Assembly: GCA_945870475.1 (NCBI GenBank) | Contig: CAMBSR010000059.1 | Coordinates: 1 to 10,722 of the forward strand | Source: Phycisphaera mikurensis NBRC 102666 | GTDB lineage: Bacteria; Planctomycetota; Phycisphaerae; Phycisphaerales; SM1A02 | DNA: 10,722 bases | Direction: 5' to 3' | In this document: positions 6,856 to 10,722 of the stretch, piece by piece | Numbering within the stretch: position 1 is the stretch's first letter | How the letters are laid out: every line of letters starts with the position of its first letter | Program-made: the position numbers and the translations under genes | Notes under the pieces: generated by a model | Seen by the model: only the letters and a program-made list of their open reading frames with translations | Databases searched by the model: none | Told to the model about the DNA's origin: nothing

Positions 6856-7054
6856 TAGATCTGACCGTGCATCTCGACCCCCCGTTGGTTCAACCCAGCA
6901 AGGTTCCACCGCGTGCCATCCCGCCTCGTGCGAAGCATTCCATGAACATCCGCTGATCGCTGCGCGCCTGCAGGCGTGGTGAGGGTCTTGGTCCATCGTC
7001 ATTTCGTGGTCCCACGCGGCGTTGCCGCGGGTCGGGGCGGATGCGTCTGGCGCA

Positions 7055-7077
7055 CCTCGTCGTTCACGTCGAGGAGG
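7055..7077 (+). promoter_or_regulatory. Ribosome binding site of rny, covered by a small hairpin
   Basis: GAGGAGG (7071-7077) sits 5 nt before ATG 7083 and fixes this start in preference to the upstream in-frame ATG at 7041. CCTCG (7055-7059) can pair with CGAGG (7070-7074), extended by CG/CG after a T-T mismatch and closed by a TTCA loop. The pairing would hide the GAGG half of the Shine-Dalgarno sequence. This could make rny translation dependent on unfolding. Confidence 0.55.
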
Positions 7078-7082
7078 TTGTC

Positions 7083-8654
7083 ATGCAGATCGAAGTCTGG
7101 CTCTTCATCCTGATCGTCCTGCTCGGCCCCGCGCTGGGTGCCGGCGTCATGTGGGGCCTGGTGAAGCGCTTCTCCACCCGGTCGATGGCCAAGGCCACCC
7201 AGGAGGCCGAACGCGTGGTGGCCGCCGCCAAGGCCCAGGCCGAGGCGCGGGCCAAGACCATCGAGCTCCAGGCCGAGAAGGCCGCCACCGAGCGCCGCCA
7301 GGCCCTCGACCGCGAGATGCAGTCGGCCCTCTCCGAGGTCAAGGCCGCCCAGGCCCGCGCCGAGAAGCGCGAGGAGACCCTCGACCGCAAGCTCGAGCAG
7401 ATCGGCCAGCGCGAGCAGAAGATGGAGAGCCGCGAGCAGCGCCTCGCCGAGCTCGAGAAGCGGGCCGGCGAGCTGCAGGCCGGGCTCGAGGCCGACCGCC
7501 TCCAGCTGCGCGAGCGCCTGGAGAAGGTGGCCGGCATGACCATGGACGAGGCCCGCGAGCTCTACATGGACGAGGTCCGCCGCCAGTCCGACCACGACGC
7601 CGCCGTCCTTGCGCAGAAGATCGTCGAGGACGCCGAGCGCGACGCCCGCGAGAAGGCGCGGCAGATCACGCTCCTTGCCATCCAGCGCTACGCGTCGGAG
7701 AACGTGAGCGAGACCACCGTCCGCAGCATCAAGATCCCGAGCGACGACGTGAAGGGCCGCATCATCGGCCGCGAGGGGCGCAACATCCGCACCATCGAGC
7801 GCGCCACCGGCGCCGACATCCTGGTGGACGACACGCCGGGCATCATCAGCGTCAGCTGCTTCGACAAGGTGCGCCAGGCGATCGCCGCCGAGACGCTGCA
7901 GCGGCTGGTGGCGGACGGCCGCATCCACCCGACGCGCATCGAGGAACTGGTGAGCCAGGTCACGCGCGACATCAACGAGCGCATCCAGAAGGACGGCCAG
8001 GCGGCCATCCTGGAGACCAACATCCGCGGCCTGCACCCCAAGGTGGTGGAGGCGATGGGCAAGCTCGCGTTCCGCACCAGCTACGGGCAGAACGTGCTGC
8101 GGCACTCGGTGGAAGTGGCGTTTCTCTGCCAGATGATCGCCGACGAGCTCGGCCTCGACGGCAACGTCGCGCGCCGCGCGGGCTTCCTGCACGACATCGG
8201 CAAGGCCATGGACCACGAGATGGAGGGCGGCCACCCCGCGATCGGCCTCGAGTTCCTCCGCAAGCACGGCGAGAAGAGCGAGGCCGTCCTCAACGCGGTG
8301 GCCGGCCACCACGGCGACATCCCGTCCACCACGCCGTACACGCCCATCGTCATGGCGGCCGACGCCATCAGCGGCGCCCGCCCCGGCGCGCGCCGCGAGA
8401 GCATGGAGATGTACGTCAAGCGCCTGCAGCAGCTCGAGGGCATCGCGCGGCAGCACCAGTTCGTGGACGAGGCCTACGCCATCCAGGCCGGCCGCGAGGT
8501 CCGCGTGGTGGTCGACGCCAAGAAGGCCGACGACGCGTACGCGTTCAAGATCGCGCAGGAGATCGCCAAGCAGGTGGAGCAGGAAATGACCTTCCCCGGC
8601 GAGATCAAGGTGACGGTGCTGCGCGAGACGCGCGCCGAGGCGACCGCGCGCTGA
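7083..8654 (+). CDS. rny: Ribonuclease Y
   Basis: This encodes 523 residues, the usual size for RNase Y, the membrane-tethered endoribonuclease that begins decay of many mRNAs. The domain order is complete. A transmembrane anchor lies at 5-27 (VWLFILIVLLGPALGAGVMW). A long charged coiled coil rich in Glu, Arg, Ala and Gln covers roughly 35-195. The KH RNA-binding domain lies around 213-275 with the GRIIGREGRN loop (225-234). The HD phosphohydrolase domain follows, with its metal-binding residues in RHSVEVA (340-346), FLHDIGKAMDH (368-378) and AGHHGD (407-412), and ISGARPGARRE (429-439) after it. The C-terminal domain ends at PGEIKVTVLRETRAEATAR. ATG 7083 is chosen for its Shine-Dalgarno sequence and because the protein then starts with the anchor. 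The stop codon overlaps the next start. Expression is probably controlled through the long leader. Confidence 0.97.
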   Translation: MQIEVWLFILIVLLGPALGAGVMWGLVKRFSTRSMAKATQEAERVVAAAKAQAEARAKTIELQAEKAATERRQALDREMQSALSEVKAAQARAEKREETLDRKLEQIGQREQKMESREQRLAELEKRAGELQAGLEADRLQLRERLEKVAGMTMDEARELYMDEVRRQSDHDAAVLAQKIVEDAERDAREKARQITLLAIQRYASENVSETTVRSIKIPSDDVKGRIIGREGRNIRTIERATGADILVDDTPGIISVSCFDKVRQAIAAETLQRLVADGRIHPTRIEELVSQVTRDINERIQKDGQAAILETNIRGLHPKVVEAMGKLAFRTSYGQNVLRHSVEVAFLCQMIADELGLDGNVARRAGFLHDIGKAMDHEMEGGHPAIGLEFLRKHGEKSEAVLNAVAGHHGDIPSTTPYTPIVMAADAISGARPGARRESMEMYVKRLQQLEGIARQHQFVDEAYAIQAGREVRVVVDAKKADDAYAFKIAQEIAKQVEQEMTFPGEIKVTVLRETRAEATAR

Positions 8655-9496
8655 TGCCGCAGACGCTGACCGAGATCCGCGAGGAACTGGCGGCACGCGG
8701 GATCCGGCCGAAGCACAAGTTCGGCCAGAACTTCCTGCACGACCACAACCAGCTGCGAAAGCTGCTTTCGGCGGCCAACGTGCAGCCCGGCGAACTGGTG
8801 CTCGAGGTGGGCCCCGGCACCGGCACGCTCACCGAGACGCTCATGGACGCCGGCTGCGAGGTGGTGGCCTGCGAGCTCGACCGCGACATGGCGGAGATCG
8901 TGCGCGGCCGCAACGCGCACCGCATGGGCGCGGCACCGGGCAAGGTGACGCTCGTCGAGGCGGACTGCCTCGACGGCAAGCACGCGCTTGGCGCGAAGGC
9001 CCTGGAGGCGCTCGGCGGGCGGCCGTTCGTCCTGGTGGCCAACCTCCCGTACCAGGCGGCCACGCCGCTGATGGCGACGCTGCTTGAGCGACATCCGGAG
9101 TGCCGCGGGCAGTTCGTCACCATCCAGCGCGAGGTGGGCGATCGGTTGATGGCGAAGGCTGGGGACGATGCCTACGGACCCATCAGCGTCACCATGTCGC
9201 TCCTCGCAGACGTGGAGCAGGTGGCCGTGCTGCCGCCCGGCTGCTTCTGGCCCGCGCCCAAGGTGACGAGCGCCATGCTCGCCGTGCGCCCGCGCGCCGG
9301 CGCGCGCCCGGTGGATCCGTGGGCGCCGTTCTCCGCGTTCGTGATGCGCGTCTTCGGGCAGCGCCGCAAGCAGCTCGGCGCGATCCTCGGGCGCGACGCA
9401 GTGGCCGCGGCGGGCTTCGACCCGGTGCGCCGGCCCGAGACGCTCTCGCCGCAGGAGTGGCTGGAGCTCTTCGCCCGGTGCGAAGGGCCGCGGTAG
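8654..9496 (+). CDS. rsmA: 16S rRNA (adenine(1518)-N6/adenine(1519)-N6)-dimethyltransferase
   Basis: This encodes 280 residues (also called KsgA). In this family the enzyme uses S-adenosylmethionine to dimethylate two adjacent adenines in helix 45 of 16S rRNA late in small-subunit assembly. Family motifs appear in order: KHKFGQNFL (20-28), the SAM-binding loop LEVGPGTGTLT (50-60), the acidic ELD at 74-76, EADCLD (102-107), the catalytic NLPY (130-133), TIQREVGDRLMA (156-167), FWPAPKVTSAM (198-208) and a short helical C-terminal domain with FGQRRKQLG (234-242). Its ATG shares one base with the rny stop codon (TGATG), which strongly suggests translational coupling. It has no Shine-Dalgarno sequence of its own. 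The length is typical and no key residue is missing. Confidence 0.96.
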   Translation: MPQTLTEIREELAARGIRPKHKFGQNFLHDHNQLRKLLSAANVQPGELVLEVGPGTGTLTETLMDAGCEVVACELDRDMAEIVRGRNAHRMGAAPGKVTLVEADCLDGKHALGAKALEALGGRPFVLVANLPYQAATPLMATLLERHPECRGQFVTIQREVGDRLMAKAGDDAYGPISVTMSLLADVEQVAVLPPGCFWPAPKVTSAMLAVRPRAGARPVDPWAPFSAFVMRVFGQRRKQLGAILGRDAVAAAGFDPVRRPETLSPQEWLELFARCEGPR

Positions 9497-9507
9497 GCCC
9501 ACCGCGC

Positions 9508-9513
9508 TACACT
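9508..9513 (+). promoter_or_regulatory. Possible -10 hexamer in front of nuoC
   Basis: TACACT (4 of 6 to TATAAT) ends 9 nt before ATG 9523 inside the 26-nt spacer between rsmA and nuoC. No Shine-Dalgarno sequence lies between them. It may be an additional start for nuoC that yields a leaderless or near-leaderless mRNA. No -35 element is visible in the rsmA coding end. Confidence 0.25.
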
Positions 9514-9522
9514 TTGCCTCCC

Positions 9523-10068
9523 ATGAAGCTCGACCATCCGACGCTCCCCGTCCTCAAGGCCGCCTTCCCGGACGTCAAGTTCCTTGCGGCCGAGTTCCGC
9601 GGGCAGACCACCGTGATCGTGCCCAAGGAGCGCCTGAAGGACGTGTGCCGCCACCTGCGCGACGACCCGCAGTGCGCGTACGAGTTCTGCACCGACGTCA
9701 CCGCGGTGGACTACCTGAACTACCCGGCCAAGCAGCCCGCCCGCTTCGGGGTGGTCTACAACCTGGCTAGCCACTCCAAGGACTCGCGCCTGCGCCTCAA
9801 GGTGTGGCTCGAGCCCTCCGTCGACACCGCCGGCACCGAGCCCGACCCGGAGCTCGTGGTGGACACCGTCACCGACGTGTGGCCCACCGCCGAGTGGCTC
9901 GAGCGCGAGGTCTTCGACATGTACGGCATCCGCTTCAAGGGTCACCCCGACCTGCGCCGCATCCTCATGTGGAAGGACTTCCCGGGGCACCCGCTCCGCA
10001 AGGACTACCCGCTGCGCGGCCGCGGCGAGCGCGAGATGCACCGCGTGATGGGCCGAGACTCCGCCTGA
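9523..10068 (+). CDS. nuoC: NADH-quinone oxidoreductase subunit C (30-kDa subunit)
   Basis: This encodes 181 residues. The subunit belongs to the peripheral arm of respiratory complex I, where it helps join the NADH-oxidising module to the membrane arm. The N-terminal part shows the family's alpha/beta fold, including TTVIVPKERLKDVCRHLRDD (29-48), CTDVTAVDYL (56-65) and FGVVYNLAS (75-83). The C-terminal signature of the 30-kDa family is intact: EREVFDMYGIRFKGHPDLRR (127-146), then ILMWKDFPGHPLRKDYPL (147-164). No fusion to NuoD is present; the frame stops 17 residues after the signature. The genes for the other complex I subunits, normally next to it, are not found on either side within the window. 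It follows rsmA by 26 nt and precedes the nuclease-like gene by 16 nt, so co-transcription with its neighbours is likely. Confidence 0.95.
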   Translation: MKLDHPTLPVLKAAFPDVKFLAAEFRGQTTVIVPKERLKDVCRHLRDDPQCAYEFCTDVTAVDYLNYPAKQPARFGVVYNLASHSKDSRLRLKVWLEPSVDTAGTEPDPELVVDTVTDVWPTAEWLEREVFDMYGIRFKGHPDLRRILMWKDFPGHPLRKDYPLRGRGEREMHRVMGRDSA

Positions 10069-10084
10069 CGGCGCGGGCGGCACC

Positions 10085-10722
10085 GTGGAAACGCGCGAAC
10101 ACCTCGGACTGAAGGAACTGGCATCGGCCTGGCTGCTCTCGATGGGCTGCCGGGCGGTGGCGCACGAGGTGCCCTGCCCCATTGCGCGCTTCCGCGTGGA
10201 CGCCGCGGGCTGGGCGGAACACGACTGGCGCCTGGGCGCGGATCCGGCCTCGCACACCAGCATCTTCGCCGCCGAACGCGCGGGTGACGCGCACCGCGCG
10301 CCGCGGACGGTGGTGGTCGAATGCAAGGCCTCGCGCGCGGACTTCCTGCGCGACGACCTGCGCGTCGACGACCTGCTCGCCGAGCGCGAGCGGCTGCTCG
10401 GGCGCAAGGCCGAGATCGAGCGCGACCTGATCCCGGTGCACGAGCCGCACCTGCGCCGAGCGGAAGGCGCCCTCTTCGAGGAGAGCGCCAGCTGGGACTT
10501 CGAGAAGAGCCGCCTCCTTCCCTACCGCCGCGTGCTGCGGCAGCTGGCGAAGCTGGAGGAGCGCCTCCACGGGCAGACCAAGTTCAACCTGATCGCGCGC
10601 TGGCGCCTCGCGGACGAGCTGTGGATCCTCGCCGCCACCGGCGTGGTGAAGCCGCGCGAGGTGCCGGCAGGCTGGGGCCTCGCGGAGTGCTCGCCGGCCG
10701 TGCTGCGCCGCGGCGTGCAGCA
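10085..10722 (+). CDS. PD-(D/E)XK nuclease-like protein, MmcB-like (3' end cut by window)
   Basis: The frame opens at GTG 10085 and is still open at the right edge (212 full codons). Residues 5-45 read as a helix LGLKELASAWLLSMGC followed by HEVPCPIARFRVDAAGW. Then TVVVECKASRADFLRD (75-90) gives the split PD-(D/E)XK site: Asp39, Glu79 and Lys81. The segment ADELWILAATGVVKPREVPAGWGLAEC (176-202), with VPAGWGL (193-199), is typical of the end of MmcB-like and related core domains. Between 91 and 170 lies an extra, strongly charged region with coiled-coil character (LLAERERLLGRKAEIERDL), longer than I expect for that core. A DNA-acting nuclease role is inferred from the fold signature; its substrate is unknown. 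It lies 16 nt after nuoC and is probably in the same transcript. ATG 10142 is an alternative start but would cut the first helix. Confidence 0.7.
   Translation, partial: METREHLGLKELASAWLLSMGCRAVAHEVPCPIARFRVDAAGWAEHDWRLGADPASHTSIFAAERAGDAHRAPRTVVVECKASRADFLRDDLRVDDLLAERERLLGRKAEIERDLIPVHEPHLRRAEGALFEESASWDFEKSRLLPYRRVLRQLAKLEERLHGQTKFNLIARWRLADELWILAATGVVKPREVPAGWGLAECSPAVLRRGVQ

Larger units (their letters stand above)
6546..7082. other. 537-bp gap: spacer, promoter and long leader of rny
   Basis: No protein family is readable in any frame. The first about 130 bp contain a GC hairpin and C-rich sequence without other signals. From 6678 onward lie a promoter and a long structured leader, described separately. 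Minus-strand open frames here have no recognisable content and are most simply explained by the high GC. Confidence 0.6.
6713..7082 (+). ncRNA. Long structured 5' leader of rny (candidate cis-regulatory RNA)
   Basis: From the predicted transcription start to the rny ATG there are about 370 nt of leader. Visible hairpins are: CCGCC/GGCGG (6723-6736) followed by GTTT; CCTC+GTGGTCG with CGACCAC+GAGG (6759-6789, two-nt bulge); GGAGTGC.TGCGT with ACGCA.GCGCTCC (6788-6816, GCCA loop, one bulge and one G-U pair); and CGCGGC/GCCGCG (7015-7029). GGAGTGC also occurs at 6749-6755, giving a competing partner for GCGCTCC. The second and third hairpins share bases 6788-6789, so both cannot form completely. 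It does not match motifs I know for RNase P RNA, tmRNA, SRP RNA or a named riboswitch. An independent small RNA ending within this stretch is the alternative. Confidence 0.4.

Noticed and set aside
6884..6900. GGTTCAA-containing segment resembling a tRNA T-arm
   Set aside because: The flanking bases do not form the 5-bp arm, and there is no acceptor stem, anticodon arm or CCA-like end around it.
6965..6976. Perfect 12-bp palindrome CGCCTGCAGGCG in the rny leader as an operator
   Set aside because: It is a single copy of GC-rich sequence with no second site and not next to the promoter. Chance occurrence cannot be excluded and nothing links it to a known regulator.
4709..6982. A 757-residue plus-strand frame overlapping the permease gene and continuing into the leader of rny
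   Set aside because: It is an out-of-frame His/Arg/Gly-rich shadow of the permease, whose own frame has clear membrane segments and motifs.
6514..7002. A 162-residue minus-strand frame across the intergenic region ahead of rny
   Set aside because: It has no ribosome binding site, no recognisable motif and odd composition (many Trp, Arg and Gly). It runs antisense to the permease end and to a promoter and leader on the other strand.
7041..7082. Longer start for RNase Y at ATG 7041
   Set aside because: The family begins with its membrane anchor, and the GAGGAGG ribosome binding site is correctly placed for ATG 7083 only.
6713..7082. Known housekeeping RNA (RNase P RNA, tmRNA, SRP RNA, 6S RNA) in the leader of rny
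   Set aside because: None of the conserved sequence blocks of RNase P RNA, tmRNA or SRP RNA is visible, and no single long rod-like hairpin with a central bubble, as in 6S RNA, could be drawn.
1..10722. CRISPR array, transposon ends, prophage or toxin-antitoxin genes
   Set aside because: No spaced direct repeats, terminal inverted repeats, transposase or integrase motifs, or paired small genes were found. Composition is uniform apart from short intergenic stretches.

Overview
The window is GC-rich bacterial DNA carrying one minus-strand gene at its left edge and seven plus-strand genes. The best guess at the source is a planctomycete, probably near the Phycisphaerae. The reasons are the C-terminal 'GADLG..LG.WG' dockerin-like repeats on a secreted multiheme cytochrome, several secreted or lipid-anchored proteins with no recognisable family, and start codons that mostly lack a Shine-Dalgarno sequence. 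This assignment is an inference; there is no rRNA gene in the window to settle it.

Left part (1-2434): a truncated OppA-like peptide-binding protein on the minus strand diverges from a lipoprotein of unknown function (GTG start, 633). A secreted, alpha-helical protein of unknown function follows (1463), behind a good TTGACA promoter.

Middle (2435-6545): a gap of about 230 bp leads to a five-heme c-type cytochrome with a C-terminal dockerin-like module (2665-4629). A very strong hairpin terminator closes it. Only 20 nt later begins a two-unit ABC-2-type permease (4728-6545), with no ATPase gene beside it in the window.

Right part (6546-10722): a 537-bp gap without a protein gene holds a near-consensus sigma70-type promoter (6678-6706). 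It is followed by an unusually long leader of about 370 nt with several hairpins, a possible 18-codon upstream ORF with its own ribosome binding site, alternative pairing segments, and a small hairpin that covers the ribosome binding site of the next gene. That gene is rny (RNase Y). Its stop codon overlaps the start of rsmA/ksgA (16S rRNA dimethyltransferase). nuoC (NADH dehydrogenase 30-kDa subunit) follows after 26 nt, and a PD-(D/E)XK nuclease-like gene runs off the right edge. The layout suggests one co-transcribed group joining RNA decay, ribosome maturation, respiration and a possible DNA-repair-type nuclease.

No rRNA, tRNA, insertion sequence, prophage gene or CRISPR array was found. 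The items most worth a second look are the regulated-looking leader of rny, the cytochrome-dockerin fusion, the nuclease-like protein with an inserted helical region, and the recurrent TA-N3-T hexamer placed 6-9 nt before start codons, which suggests leaderless mRNAs.
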